Assembly: GCA_947488625.1 (NCBI GenBank)
Contig: CANKZR010000001.1
Location: 1,426,001 to 1,490,000 of the forward strand
Direction: 5' to 3'
DNA length: 64,000 nt
From: an uncultured Sphingomonadaceae bacterium
Lineage (GTDB): Bacteria; Pseudomonadota; Alphaproteobacteria; Sphingomonadales; Sphingomonadaceae
This document shows, piece after piece, positions 16,506-25,573 of this stretch. Made by a program: the position numbers and the translations under genes. Position 1 is the first letter of the stretch; every line of letters begins with the position of its first letter. The notes beneath the pieces were generated by a model. The model saw only the letters and a program-made list of their open reading frames with translations. It did not search any database and was not told the origin of the DNA.

Positions 16506-17827
16506 CAGGCTTGGAATATAACGACTGTATCCGTGCTGACCATACCTGCCAGTCGCGCCGCGTCCCAATTTGTAAGGCGGACACAGCCATGGCTTTGCAC
16601 CCTGCCTATGGTTTCAGGCGCATTCGTGCCGTGAATTCCATAGTGTTCCTTCGTCAGATCGATCCAGACCACGCCAACCGGTCCGTTCGGCCCCGGCGGT
16701 AGCTGCTGCTCCTCCTCATCGTCGGGCACATCCCAGAACAATGTCGGCTGATAGGAAAATGGCGGGTTGCGCCCCACCCCCGTAACGCCCCACTCGCCGA
16801 CCGGCAGGGGATCGTTGCGCGAACCGGTGGTGACTGTGAACATTGCAACGAGCCTGTCTTCGGCATCGTACCCTTTCAGCCAGCCCTCCGATTCATCGAC
16901 CACGATCCGGGCAACATCGGGCTGTTCGGTGCCCACGCCCAATGACGCGAGCGTTTGTTGCCAGCCCTTGTTCTGTATCGCTCCAGGCTCGATCCGGTCC
17001 GCGCCGATGTTAGGCACCCGGAGTTGCTGTCCGGCAGTAAACACGCTCGTCGAAGCGGTGCCTCCGGATGCAGGAGAGGCGCTATTCGTCGATGTGGGCG
17101 TGGGTGTGGCCGTCGAGGGCGCGGATGATTGCGGTGTCGCAGAATTACGGACCGCAGGGCCAGTCGCTCCGGCCGGTCGGCCATCGGGGTTGAGTTCGCG
17201 AAGAACAGCTACCGTGGTGTGGAAGCGTTCTGCGACCTTCTCGTCCAGACTTTCATAGCCCAGACGTTCCATTTCAGCCTGCTGGGCCGGATCATCCGGA
17301 ATGGCGTTATACTCAAGATCACGCCAGCTTGCCGGAATGGTGACCACTCGCGTCGCCGGAATGCGCGACCATTGTGAAAGGGCTTGCTCGGTCTCCTCAT
17401 TCAGCTCTCCGGTCACTTCCAGACCATTCGCTTCCTGAAAGCCTTCCAGAGCGTTGCGGGTCGAAGGCCCCATTCGACCGTCGATCACGCCGGGTCCGAA
17501 ACCCTTACGGTCCAGAACGACCTGCGCCTGCATGATAGGCCGTTCCTGCACATCTGCGATTTGCGTACCCCTTGTCGAAGTGCCGTCCATCGAGCCCTCT
17601 GACGCATTATCGATCGCAGCGCCTTCGCGTGAGTTCGCGATGTACTGCCCGTCGCTGGAAGCCATGGAATCGGCGAAGTTGTCCTCACCCATGGGTTCAT
17701 AACCGAGTTCCGAATTCCAGTCGCGCTGGGCGGTCTGAGTGGCTTCGCTTTCGGGCGCATCGGTTTCGCGCACATCGCAGGCAACCAGTGGAAGCGCGGC
17801 GAGGATAGCAAGATATTTGGAGGACAT
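16505..17827 (-). CDS. L,D-transpeptidase (YkuD) lipoprotein with peptidoglycan-binding domain
   Basis: A 440-residue envelope protein. The ATG at 17827 gives a lipoprotein signal ending in LPLVAC. A peptidoglycan-binding domain follows (about residues 100-160, GPGVIDGRMGPSTRNALEGF), then a P/T/S-rich linker, and a C-terminal YkuD domain with the catalytic motif IHGTN...SHGCVRLTNWDA (His and Cys present). It forms 3-3 cross-links or attaches proteins to peptidoglycan. It is translationally coupled to the downstream M23 endopeptidase. A hairpin lies directly upstream of its ribosome binding site. Confidence 0.92.
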   Translation of the reverse strand: MSSKYLAILAALPLVACDVRETDAPESEATQTAQRDWNSELGYEPMGEDNFADSMASSDGQYIANSREGAAIDNASEGSMDGTSTRGTQIADVQERPIMQAQVVLDRKGFGPGVIDGRMGPSTRNALEGFQEANGLEVTGELNEETEQALSQWSRIPATRVVTIPASWRDLEYNAIPDDPAQQAEMERLGYESLDEKVAERFHTTVAVLRELNPDGRPAGATGPAVRNSATPQSSAPSTATPTPTSTNSASPASGGTASTSVFTAGQQLRVPNIGADRIEPGAIQNKGWQQTLASLGVGTEQPDVARIVVDESEGWLKGYDAEDRLVAMFTVTTGSRNDPLPVGEWGVTGVGRNPPFSYQPTLFWDVPDDEEEQQLPPGPNGPVGVVWIDLTKEHYGIHGTNAPETIGRVQSHGCVRLTNWDAARLAGMVSTDTVVIFQA

Positions 17828-17838
17828 ATCGTAACCTT

Positions 17839-17877
17839 GTTCAGGACAGCGGGGTTTACACCCTCGTCGTCCTGAAC
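17839..17877 (-). promoter_or_regulatory. Stem-loop abutting the L,D-transpeptidase ribosome binding site
   Basis: On the minus strand GTTCAGGAC (17877-17869) pairs perfectly with GTCCTGAAC (17847-17839). An inner GGGT/ACCC pairing lies in the loop. The stem ends immediately before AAGGTTACGATATG, that is, beside the start region of the L,D-transpeptidase gene. It lacks a U-tract, so it looks like an mRNA leader element rather than a terminator. Confidence 0.4.
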
Positions 17878-17910
17878 CCGCGAATGCCACTTTATTTCCG
17901 CAACCGACGT

Positions 17911-18540
17911 CTAATTCTGAATTGCCCTGGCGAATGCTGCGACAGCCTTCGCCTCGTCCCCGCCCCATACCGCGTGGGACACGGCGAGGAAATCGGCCCC
18001 GGCCTTTACCAACGGCTTGCAATTGTCAGGTGTGATTCCGCCTATGGCAACGCACGGAATTTCGAACAGCGCGCTCCACCACTCTAGGATTTCAGGTTCC
18101 GGTCGGTGCTCGCTGTCCTTCGTAGGACTGGGGAAGAAGGAGCCGAAGGCGACGTAGTCCGCGCCTGCTTCGCCTGCCTCCATCGCGAAGTGGCGGCTGG
18201 CGTGGCAGGTGATGCCTATCTGTATCTCGCGGCCCAGCTCCTCTCGTGCATCGGCCACGAGACCATCTGATTGGCCAAGGTGCACCCCGTCAGCCTTGAG
18301 CCGCTTTGCAAGCGGCACGCTGTCGTTGACGATGAAGCCGACGTCGCGCGCAGCGCAGATCTCCTGCAAGGGTGCGGCCAGCCGCGCAGCCTCGTGCTGG
18401 TCCACGTCCTTCACCCGGAACTGGAATGCAGTGGCAAGACCATCGCCCGCTGCAAGGGCGCGGTCCAGCCGGTCAGGGAAAGAGCCACCGGTTTCGAGTG
18501 GTGAGATCAGGTAAAGCTGACAATCTGGTGCGTTCATCAT
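17911..18540 (-). CDS. thiE: Thiamine phosphate synthase
   Basis: A 209-residue TIM-barrel enzyme. It shows QLYLISP at the start, AFQFRVKD (pyrophosphate/HMP site), FIVNDSVPLAKRLKADGVHLGQSD, GITCHASRHFA, ADYVAFGSFFPSPTK, and the phosphate site AIGGITPDN. ThiE couples HMP-pyrophosphate to the thiazole phosphate to give thiamine phosphate. It is a free-standing gene; other thi genes are not in the window. Confidence 0.92.
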   Translation of the reverse strand: MMNAPDCQLYLISPLETGGSFPDRLDRALAAGDGLATAFQFRVKDVDQHEAARLAAPLQEICAARDVGFIVNDSVPLAKRLKADGVHLGQSDGLVADAREELGREIQIGITCHASRHFAMEAGEAGADYVAFGSFFPSPTKDSEHRPEPEILEWWSALFEIPCVAIGGITPDNCKPLVKAGADFLAVSHAVWGGDEAKAVAAFARAIQN

Positions 18541-18572
18541 GGGGCCAATAGCAATCGGTTATCCAAGCTCAA

Positions 18573-18983
18573 ATGTTTATCCGATCTATCCTTGCGGCCA
18601 GCCTGGCCTTCTTCTGCTCCGCCTGCGTCACGTCGAATGGATCAGCGGGCGATTGCGGGGATGCAGATTGTGTCGCCCTGGGCGAGGTATTCGAAACCAA
18701 CGGTGCATTTGTCACGCCTCTCGAAGTAATGGAGGACAGTCGCTGCCCGGCGGGCGCGGAATGCATCTGGGCAGGACAAGTCCGCATTCGCGCGCTTGTG
18801 GAGCGCGACGGTCGTGAGCGCGAAATCGAACTCATCAATGACCGGGTTGCGCCCGTTTTGTCAGGCAATCTCGAACTGACGCGAGTTTGGCCTGACAAGC
18901 CCGCTGCCAGTGGCGAAATCGCGACCGAGGCCTATCGTTTCCACTTCAGCTGGGCGCCGATACTCCTCGACGCCCAGCGATAG
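18573..18983 (+). CDS. Putative lipoprotein, hypothetical
   Basis: A 136-residue protein beginning MFIRSILAASLAFFCSAC, a lipoprotein signal with Cys18 as the lipidation site. The mature part has a Cys pair (DCGDADC), a further pair RCPAGAEC, and a beta-rich remainder. I do not recognise a named family; small lipoproteins with a CPxxxxC motif like this are usually of unknown role. It is divergent from thiE and convergent with the aldolase gene, whose end is only six bases away. Confidence 0.6.
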   Translation: MFIRSILAASLAFFCSACVTSNGSAGDCGDADCVALGEVFETNGAFVTPLEVMEDSRCPAGAECIWAGQVRIRALVERDGREREIELINDRVAPVLSGNLELTRVWPDKPAASGEIATEAYRFHFSWAPILLDAQR

Positions 18984-18989
18984 CGGCAA

Positions 18990-19877
18990 TCAGGCGACAG
19001 AGGCCGCGCAGATGGAATTGATCGCCTTGCCCAGTGTGGCGTCGAATTCATCGTCGCTCTGCTGCGCCCGCAGATCCTGCAACATCGCGCGGCTGAAGCT
19101 GGCGATCATGCCGTCGTTCTTTTCCAGTTCCGCACAGGCTTCCTCGGTCGAATAACCGCCCGACAGAGCGACCACGGCCAGTACCTTGGGATGATCCACC
19201 AGTTCCCTGTAGAGGTTGGCATTTACGGGAATGGATAGCTTCAGCATCACCTGCCGGTCGTCGGCCAGCGTATCCAGATTTTTCAGTATCTCGGCCTTCA
19301 GGATGTTCTCGCCCTCGGCGCGGTCGTCGGCAGTGATATCGTATTCCGGTTCAAGGATCGGCATCAGGCCTGCATCGATCACACGATTTCCGACCTCGAA
19401 CTGCTGGGCAACAATGGCTGCAATACCTTGCACATTGGCTGACTTGATGACCGAACGCTCTTTCGTTCCAAACATGCCCTGCTTGGCCGACTTTTCCAGA
19501 AGAGCATCCAGTTTCGTCAGCGGCTTCATCAGCTGCACGCCGTTCTCTTCATCGGCCAGGCCCTGGTCGATCTTGATGAACGGCACGACGCCGCGTTCCT
19601 TCAACGCTTGTGCGGTAGGCTCTCCCTCGACCTCGCCGTCCATTGTCTTCTCGAAAAGGATCGCCCCGATAACCTTGCCGCTTGCGAAGCTGGGTGAAGT
19701 GATCACACGGCTGCGCATTTCATGGATTTTGGCAAACATCTCGTCGTCGCCAGACCATTCACTGTCGTCCACGCCATATCCGCGCAAAGCCTTGGGCGTG
19801 GAACCGCCCGACTGGTCGAGCGCGGCAATAAAGCCGTTACCTTGGGCGATTTTAGCAGTCATTTCCTTGGTGTTCAT
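18990..19877 (-). CDS. fda: Class I fructose-bisphosphate aldolase
   Basis: A 295-residue Schiff-base aldolase. It opens with GNGFIAALDQSGGSTPKAL, and the imine-forming lysine lies in QVMLKLSIPVN; the EPEYDI and VALSGGYSTEEA regions are also conserved. It cleaves fructose-1,6-bisphosphate to DHAP and GAP. GGAG seven bases upstream of the ATG at 19877 supports the start. It completes the tkt-gap-pgk-aldolase neighbourhood, separated from pgk by a convergent flavoprotein gene. Confidence 0.92.
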   Translation of the reverse strand: MNTKEMTAKIAQGNGFIAALDQSGGSTPKALRGYGVDDSEWSGDDEMFAKIHEMRSRVITSPSFASGKVIGAILFEKTMDGEVEGEPTAQALKERGVVPFIKIDQGLADEENGVQLMKPLTKLDALLEKSAKQGMFGTKERSVIKSANVQGIAAIVAQQFEVGNRVIDAGLMPILEPEYDITADDRAEGENILKAEILKNLDTLADDRQVMLKLSIPVNANLYRELVDHPKVLAVVALSGGYSTEEACAELEKNDGMIASFSRAMLQDLRAQQSDDEFDATLGKAINSICAASVA

Positions 19878-20007
19878 GCGGAAGCTCCTCAGTTCCGGAT
19901 TGGTTTGCCAAGGCTCCTATGCTGGAGGCAACACGAGTGCAACACGGCAATAACCGGAACGCTGGCCCGCCTTAATATTTGCCAAGGTAGACAACGGAGT
20001 TTTGCCA

Positions 20008-20766
20008 ATGACACTCAGCGCGACACAACAGAGCATATGCACCGGCTGCGAGATCGACTTTTCCGACCTCAAGGCGGTGATCTTCAACGCGACCCTGAAA
20101 CATCCGTCGCAGGAATCGCACACCGATACGCTGCTGGATGTCGTCGCGGAAATCTTTTCCAGCCAAGGGGTTGGCGTCACTCGCCATCGGCTTACGGAAT
20201 ATCATCTGCCCCCAGGCGTCTACCCCGACATGACCGAACACGGATGGGAACGCGACGATTGGCCCAAACTGTCGCCCGATGTGTTCGATGCCGATATCAT
20301 CATACTTGGCACGCCGATCTGGCTTGGTGAAAAGTCGTCAGTCGCGGCCAGCTTCATAGAGAAGCTCTACGCCCACTCCGGCGAAACCAACGACAAGGGT
20401 CAATACGTCTTCTACGGCAAGGTGGGCGGATGCGTGGTAACCGGAAACGAGGATGGCATAAAACACGTGTCGTCAGCGGTTCTCTACGCCATGAGCCATG
20501 TGGGGATGACGATACCTCCCCAAGCCGATTGCGGCTGGATTGGCGAAGCAGGTCCCGGCCCGTCGTATGGCGACGAAAGGGACGATGGCAGCCGCGCCGG
20601 TTTCGACAACGAATTCACCCAGCGCAACACCACTTTCATGGCATTCAATCTGTTGCATGCCGCACGCATGTTGAAAGACAACGGCGGCTACCCGGCGGTG
20701 GGCAATGTCAAAACCGAATGGGGTGACGGCAATAAGCCGGGCTGGCCGAACCCGGAACACCGGTAA
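20008..20766 (+). CDS. NAD(P)H-dependent FMN oxidoreductase / flavodoxin-fold protein
   Basis: A 252-residue flavodoxin-like protein. It shows the fold core LKAVIFNATLK (phosphate loop region), ADIIILGTPIWLGEKSS, and YGKVGGCVVTGNEDG. An N-terminal CTGC precedes the fold. The ATG at 20008 has GGAG at good spacing; a TTG two codons earlier is possible. The electron partner and substrate are unknown. It is inserted, on the opposite strand, between the pgk and aldolase genes of the sugar-metabolism block. Confidence 0.8.
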   Translation: MTLSATQQSICTGCEIDFSDLKAVIFNATLKHPSQESHTDTLLDVVAEIFSSQGVGVTRHRLTEYHLPPGVYPDMTEHGWERDDWPKLSPDVFDADIIILGTPIWLGEKSSVAASFIEKLYAHSGETNDKGQYVFYGKVGGCVVTGNEDGIKHVSSAVLYAMSHVGMTIPPQADCGWIGEAGPGPSYGDERDDGSRAGFDNEFTQRNTTFMAFNLLHAARMLKDNGGYPAVGNVKTEWGDGNKPGWPNPEHR

Positions 20767-20777
20767 AGGGTTCGGAC

Positions 20778-20796
20778 AGCGCCTAGGCTTGGCGCT
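20778..20796. terminator. Short hairpin between convergent genes (possible terminator)
   Basis: AGCGCC pairs with GGCGCT across a seven-base loop, in the 68-base gap between the flavoprotein stop (20766) and the pgk stop (20835). There is no U-tract on either strand, so termination is only suggested by position. Confidence 0.3.
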
Positions 20797-20834
20797 CGCT
20801 CGCCGCAGAGAGGTTGCGAACTGCGGCTTTGACC

Positions 20835-22037
20835 TCAGTCCGAGAGCGCTGCAACGCCCGGCAGTTCCTTGCCTTCCATCCATTCGAGGAAGGCTCCGCC
20901 CGCTGTAGAGATGTAGGTGACGTCCTCGGTCACGCCCGCATGTGCCAGCGCCGCTACGGTGTCTCCACCGCCTGCAACCGACACCAGCGAACCATCCTGC
21001 GTCAGCGCGGCAGCCGTTTTGGCAAGGGCAACGGTCGCTTCGTCGAATGGCGGCGTTTCGAAAGCACCCAGCGGGCCGTTCCACACCAGCGTGCCACAGG
21101 TTTTCAGCACATCGCCCAACGCCTCCGTCGCCTGCGGACCGATATCCAGGATCATCTCGTCAGCGCCTACTTCGTGCACGTTGCAGGTACGCAAGGAAGG
21201 GGGGTTGGCGGCGAATTCCTTCGCCACGACAACGTCATAGGGAAGGTGGACGGTGCAGCCGGCTTCGTCTGCGGCGGCAAGAATGTCCTTCACAGTATCC
21301 GTCAGGTCGTGTTCGCACAGGCTCTTGCCGACATCCACACCGTTGGCGGCAAGAAAGGTATTGGCCATGCCGCCGCCGATGATCAGGTGCTGCACCTTGC
21401 GGCTCAGGTTTTCGAGAACGGCCAGCTTGGTGGAGACTTTGGCCCCGCCCACCACGGCCGCTACCGGCGGTGTGGGATTGCCAAGTGCAGCATCCAGCGC
21501 CTTTAGCTCTTTTTCCATCGCCCGGCCTGCATAGGCAGGCAACAGCCTGGCCAGTCCTTCGGTCGTGGCATGTGCACGATGCGCGGCAGAGAAGGCATCG
21601 TTGACATAGAAGTCGCCATTGGCGGCGATGGCCTTGGCAAACTCGGGATCGTTCGCCTCTTCTCCCGGCCAGAAACGGCTGTTCTCCAGCATACCGATGT
21701 CGCCGGGACCAAGAATATCGATCGCCTGTGCGCATACCGGGCCGAAGATCTCGGAGATAAACATGATCTCCTTGTCCAGCACGCCTTCGACCGCGCCCAG
21801 CACTTCGCTGAGCGAAAGGGTGGAATGACGTTCACCCTTCGGCCTGCCGAAATGTGCAAGCAACAGCACCTTTGCGCCGCGTTCGCTGAGTTCGAGGATG
21901 GTTGGCGCAACCGCGCGGGCACGGGTCAGATCCGTTGCCCGGCCGTTGGCCATAGGAAGGTTCAGATCGACCCGCACCATGGCGCGCTTGCCAATTAAAT
22001 TCTCAGGAAGGTCGTCTAGGGTTTTGAAATTGCTCAC
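20835..22037 (-). CDS. pgk: Phosphoglycerate kinase
   Basis: A 400-residue, two-domain glycolytic kinase of usual length. It has KRAMVRVDLNLP, LLLAHFGRPKG (substrate-binding basic patch), AVVGGAKVSTKL, and the nucleotide loop SVAGGGDTVAAL near the C-terminus. It interconverts 1,3-bisphosphoglycerate and 3-phosphoglycerate with ADP/ATP. It follows gap on the same strand across a 120-base spacer that contains a paired palindromic repeat. Confidence 0.96.
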   Translation of the reverse strand: MSNFKTLDDLPENLIGKRAMVRVDLNLPMANGRATDLTRARAVAPTILELSERGAKVLLLAHFGRPKGERHSTLSLSEVLGAVEGVLDKEIMFISEIFGPVCAQAIDILGPGDIGMLENSRFWPGEEANDPEFAKAIAANGDFYVNDAFSAAHRAHATTEGLARLLPAYAGRAMEKELKALDAALGNPTPPVAAVVGGAKVSTKLAVLENLSRKVQHLIIGGGMANTFLAANGVDVGKSLCEHDLTDTVKDILAAADEAGCTVHLPYDVVVAKEFAANPPSLRTCNVHEVGADEMILDIGPQATEALGDVLKTCGTLVWNGPLGAFETPPFDEATVALAKTAAALTQDGSLVSVAGGGDTVAALAHAGVTEDVTYISTAGGAFLEWMEGKELPGVAALSD

Positions 22038-22048
22038 AAATATAAACT

Positions 22049-22139
22049 CCGCTCACCCTGAGCCTGTCGAAGGGTCGTTCTTTTTATTCGCGCAACGCCC
22101 GAAGGATAAGCGGTCCTTCGACAAGCTCGGGACGAGCGG
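22049..22139. repeat. Paired REP-like palindromic element
   Basis: Bases 22049-22073 and 22115-22139 form inverted 25-base arms with four mismatches, built around CTGTCGAAGG and CCTTCGACAAG. The sequence type (gene-spacer copies that translate as SFDKLxTSG) is familiar from many sphingomonad genomes as a dispersed element. Here it occupies the pgk-gap spacer. No second copy was seen in this window. Confidence 0.7.
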
Positions 22140-22157
22140 AGTTCTGTTCGGCAATCC

Positions 22158-23165
22158 CTACAGGAACTTCGCCATCACGCCGGCAGTATCGATCATCCGG
22201 TTGGAGAAGCCCCACTCGTTGTCGTACCAGCTGACGACGCGGGCCAGCTTGCCTTCCAGCACGGCGGTTTCCAGCGAATCCACGGTGGAGCTGGCCGGAT
22301 GGTGGTTGAAGTCCTGCGAAACCAGCGGCTTGTCGGTGTAGTCGAGAACGCCCTTCATGGGGCCGGTGGCAGCAGCCATCAGCGCCTTGTTCAGCTCTTC
22401 CGCGCTAGTATCACGGCCCGGCGTGAACACCAGGTCGATCAGCGAGACATTGGGCGTAGGCACGCGGACGGAGGAGCCATCCAGCTTGCCGGCCAGCTCC
22501 GGCAGCACCAGGCCCACGGCGCGGGCAGCACCGGTGGTGGTGGGGATCATGTTCTGCGCACCGCCACGGGCACGGCGCATGTCGCTGTGCATCTGGTCCA
22601 GCATGCGCTGATCGTTGGTGTAGGAGTGGATCGTGGTCATGAAGCCACGCTCGATACCCACCGCATCGTTCAGCACCTTGGCAACGGGCGACAGGCAGTT
22701 GGTGGTGCAGCTGGCGTTGGAAACGATCAGATCGTCCGCCGTCAGCACTTCGTGGTTCACCCCGTAAACGATGGTGGCGGAAACGTCCTTTGCAGGCGCC
22801 GAGATCAGCACGCGCTTCGCGCCTGCATCAAGATGCGGCTTGGCAGCATCGTGGCTTTGGAAGAAGCCTGTGCATTCCAGCACGATGTCGATGCCCATGT
22901 CCTTGTGCGGCAGATTGCCGGGATCACGCTCGCTGGTGACGGCGATGGTCTTGCCGTTCACGACAAGATTGGTGCCGTCGACTTCCACCGTGCCGGGGAA
23001 ACGACCATGGGTGGAGTCGAATCCAAACAGCAGCGCATTCGCGTCGGTATCGGCCAGGTCGTTAATCGCGACCAGTTCCAGATCGTGGTCGTCGCGCTCC
23101 AGAATTGCGCGTGCAACAAGTCGTCCAATGCGTCCGAAACCGTTGATCGAAACCTTGGTCGCCAT
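22158..23165 (-). CDS. gap: Glyceraldehyde-3-phosphate dehydrogenase, type I
   Basis: A 335-residue enzyme. The NAD fold opens with [16 protein letters not shown]. The catalytic cysteine is in [17 protein letters not shown], and DSTHGRFPG and [12 protein letters not shown] are present. It oxidises GAP to 1,3-bisphosphoglycerate. It lies 15 bases downstream of tkt and upstream of pgk, an operon order common in alphaproteobacteria. Confidence 0.96.
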   Translation of the reverse strand: MATKVSINGFGRIGRLVARAILERDDHDLELVAINDLADTDANALLFGFDSTHGRFPGTVEVDGTNLVVNGKTIAVTSERDPGNLPHKDMGIDIVLECTGFFQSHDAAKPHLDAGAKRVLISAPAKDVSATIVYGVNHEVLTADDLIVSNASCTTNCLSPVAKVLNDAVGIERGFMTTIHSYTNDQRMLDQMHSDMRRARGGAQNMIPTTTGAARAVGLVLPELAGKLDGSSVRVPTPNVSLIDLVFTPGRDTSAEELNKALMAAATGPMKGVLDYTDKPLVSQDFNHHPASSTVDSLETAVLEGKLARVVSWYDNEWGFSNRMIDTAGVMAKFL

Positions 23166-23180
23166 AGTAAAAACTCCTGC

Positions 23181-25175
23181 TTAGTCGTTCAGATTGTTCT
23201 TGATTTCGGGAACGATGGCATCGGCGGTGAGGCCAAATTTCTTGAACAGATCGCCTGCCGGGGCGGATGCGCCGAAGCGGTCGATCCCGAAGTTAAGGCC
23301 GTTTGCCATCGTATATCGTTCCCAGCCAAATGTTGTACCCGCCTCGATGGAGACCCGCATGATTTCGCCAGGAGGGACATTGGGAAGGATGTCTTCCTTG
23401 TAGCTTGCATCCTGCTCGTCGAACAGCTCTGTGCAGACCATGGAGACAACATCGCAACCGATGCCGTCTTTCTCCAGTCGCTCCGCACATTCCAGCGCCA
23501 GATGCACTTCGGAACCGGTGGCGATCAGGATAACGCGGCGCTTGTTGCCTGCGCGCTTCAAGCGATAGGCACCCTTGGAACACATGTCCGTTTCGTCGGG
23601 AGAATTGCGCACCTGCGGCAGACCCTGGCGACTGAGCGCGATGACCGAGGGTCTGTCCTTTTGCGCCAGCGCAACCTGCCAGCACTCTGCGGTTTCCACC
23701 CTGTCTGCGGGGCGCATCACCAGCAAGTTCGGCATGGCGCGAAGGCTTTGCAGATGCTCGATCGGCTGGTGCGTCGGCCCGTCTTCGCCAAGTCCAATGC
23801 TATCGTGCGTCATTACGTAGATTACGCGCACTTGCTGCAATGCCGACAGGCGGATCGCACCGCGAGCATAGTCGGTAAAGATCAGGAACGTGCCGCCGTA
23901 CGGTATGATACCGCCGTGCAGCGCCATGCCGTTCATTGCCGCCGACATGCCGAATTCGCGGATGCCATAATAGACATAGCGGCCCGAATAATCGTCTGCC
24001 GTCAGTGCGCCAATGCCGCCCGCCTTCGTGTTGTTCGAACCGGTAAGGTCGGCGCTACCGCCGATCATTTCGGGATAGAGCGGGTTGAGCACTTCGAGCG
24101 CATTCTCGCTGGCCTTGCGGGTGGCGACTTTCTCTACGCTTTCCAACCATTTGCCGAAGGTTCGTGCAGCCTTGTCACCAGAAGGCAATTCGCCTGCCAT
24201 TCGGCGGCTGAATTCGTTCTTGTGGTCAGATGCGTCGAGACGCTTTGCCCAGTCCGCATGCGCCTGCGTGCCGCGTTCGCTTGTGGCGAGCCAGTCTTCA
24301 CGAATGTCATCGGGGACGACGAACGGGCCGTGCTCCCAGCCCAGTTCCTTGCGGGCTGCAGCAATCTCTTCGTCACCCAGCGGGGCGCCATGTGTGGCGC
24401 TGGTGCCCTGCTTGTTCGGGGCGCCCTTGCCGATCACCGTGGTGCAGCGGACCAGGGTGGGTCGATCCGTTTCCGCAACAGCGGCATCGAGAGCCTGCCG
24501 GATCGAACCGAAGTCATGCCCGTCACACTCTACGACATGCCAGCCAGTTGCCCGGTAGCGCGCAGGAATATCCTCTGAAGATGAAAGCGAAACCGCGCCA
24601 TCGATGGTGATGTTGTTATCGTCCCACAGCACGTTCAGGCGGCCCAGCTTCAGGTGCCCGGCGATGCCGATGGCTTCGTGGTTGATACCTTCCATCAGGC
24701 ACCCGTCGCCTGCGATCACCCAGGTATTGTGATCCACCAGCTCGTCACCGAAAACGCTGTTCAGGTGCCGCTCTGCCATGGCCATGCCTACGGCCATGGC
24801 AAGTCCCTGGCCCAGGGGACCGGTGGTGGCTTCCACGCCATCGAGCAGGAAGTTTTCAGGATGACCGGCACACGGGCTGTTCAACTGGCGGAAGTTCCTG
24901 ATGTCCTCCAGCGTCGGCGCCTCGTAACCAGAAAGGTGGAGAAGCGAATAGATCAGCATGGAGCCGTGGCCCGCGCTCAAGACGAAGCGATCACGATCGG
25001 CCCAATCGGGCGCCTTTGGATCGAACTTGAGATAATCGTTCCACAGCACGGTGGCGACGTCCGCCATGCCCATCGGCATGCCCGGATGGCCGGAATTTGC
25101 GGCCTGCACCGCATCCATCGACAAGGCACGGATGGCGTTGGCCATGTTGGAAAAACGGGCGGTATCGTCGCTCAT
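23181..25175 (-). CDS. tkt: Transketolase
   Basis: A 664-residue thiamine-diphosphate enzyme. In order: SMDAVQAANSGHPGMPMG, the ThDP motif GDGCLMEGINHEAIGIAGHL, the pyrimidine-domain DSIGLGEDGPTHQPIEHL, and a C-terminal domain with ATGSEVHLA. The ATG at 25175 has GAGGAG upstream; the extra 33 upstream residues are not conserved. It shuttles two-carbon units in the non-oxidative pentose phosphate pathway. First gene of tkt-gap-pgk. Confidence 0.95.
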   Translation of the reverse strand: MSDDTARFSNMANAIRALSMDAVQAANSGHPGMPMGMADVATVLWNDYLKFDPKAPDWADRDRFVLSAGHGSMLIYSLLHLSGYEAPTLEDIRNFRQLNSPCAGHPENFLLDGVEATTGPLGQGLAMAVGMAMAERHLNSVFGDELVDHNTWVIAGDGCLMEGINHEAIGIAGHLKLGRLNVLWDDNNITIDGAVSLSSSEDIPARYRATGWHVVECDGHDFGSIRQALDAAVAETDRPTLVRCTTVIGKGAPNKQGTSATHGAPLGDEEIAAARKELGWEHGPFVVPDDIREDWLATSERGTQAHADWAKRLDASDHKNEFSRRMAGELPSGDKAARTFGKWLESVEKVATRKASENALEVLNPLYPEMIGGSADLTGSNNTKAGGIGALTADDYSGRYVYYGIREFGMSAAMNGMALHGGIIPYGGTFLIFTDYARGAIRLSALQQVRVIYVMTHDSIGLGEDGPTHQPIEHLQSLRAMPNLLVMRPADRVETAECWQVALAQKDRPSVIALSRQGLPQVRNSPDETDMCSKGAYRLKRAGNKRRVILIATGSEVHLALECAERLEKDGIGCDVVSMVCTELFDEQDASYKEDILPNVPPGEIMRVSIEAGTTFGWERYTMANGLNFGIDRFGASAPAGDLFKKFGLTADAIVPEIKNNLND

Positions 25176-25387
25176 GCAAGAGCCTCCTCGCGGGTGCCGC
25201 GTGAAATGCAGCGATTCGGTTGGAGGCTGTGTGATGGGGGGAGGCGGGAAGGTCAAGCAAGACGCCCCTAACATGCGTCTATCTCGGACCGATCTCGAAT
25301 TTTCGGTCGGTACGTTCGTCGAGAGTTATTCACAGCTTGCCGATGCAACTCTTTGCCACTGCATGATAAGAGAGTATTTCGCCGAAG

Positions 25388-25573
25388 ATGGAAGGTGATC
25401 GCCTCTCTCGGGCACTAACCCGGATCGAAGTGGCTTCGACAAGGATCGAGGCTGCCGCATCACGGCGTCCGCCTTCCGATCCGGCATTGCAGGCCCGATA
25501 TGACAGGCTGCGTGAAGAAGCGAAGGGCGCGCTGGCCGAAGTCGACGCGCTGATCGAGACGCTATCATCATGA
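25388..25573 (+). CDS. Small coiled-coil protein coupled to zapA
   Basis: A 61-residue, mostly helical protein (MEGDRLSRALTRIEVASTRI..., then RYDRLREEAKGALAEVDALIETL) with heptad-like leucine/isoleucine/valine spacing. Its stop overlaps the zapA start (ATGA), so translation is coupled. I do not recognise a named family. In gammaproteobacteria a small coiled-coil Z-ring protein (ZapB) works with ZapA, so a comparable role is a reasonable hypothesis from position and shape only. Confidence 0.6.
   Translation: MEGDRLSRALTRIEVASTRIEAAASRRPPSDPALQARYDRLREEAKGALAEVDALIETLSS

Noticed and set aside
22299-24578. A 759-codon open frame on the plus strand opposite gap and tkt
   Set aside because: It is antisense to two unmistakable glycolytic genes and has no family features; high-GC codon use produces such frames.
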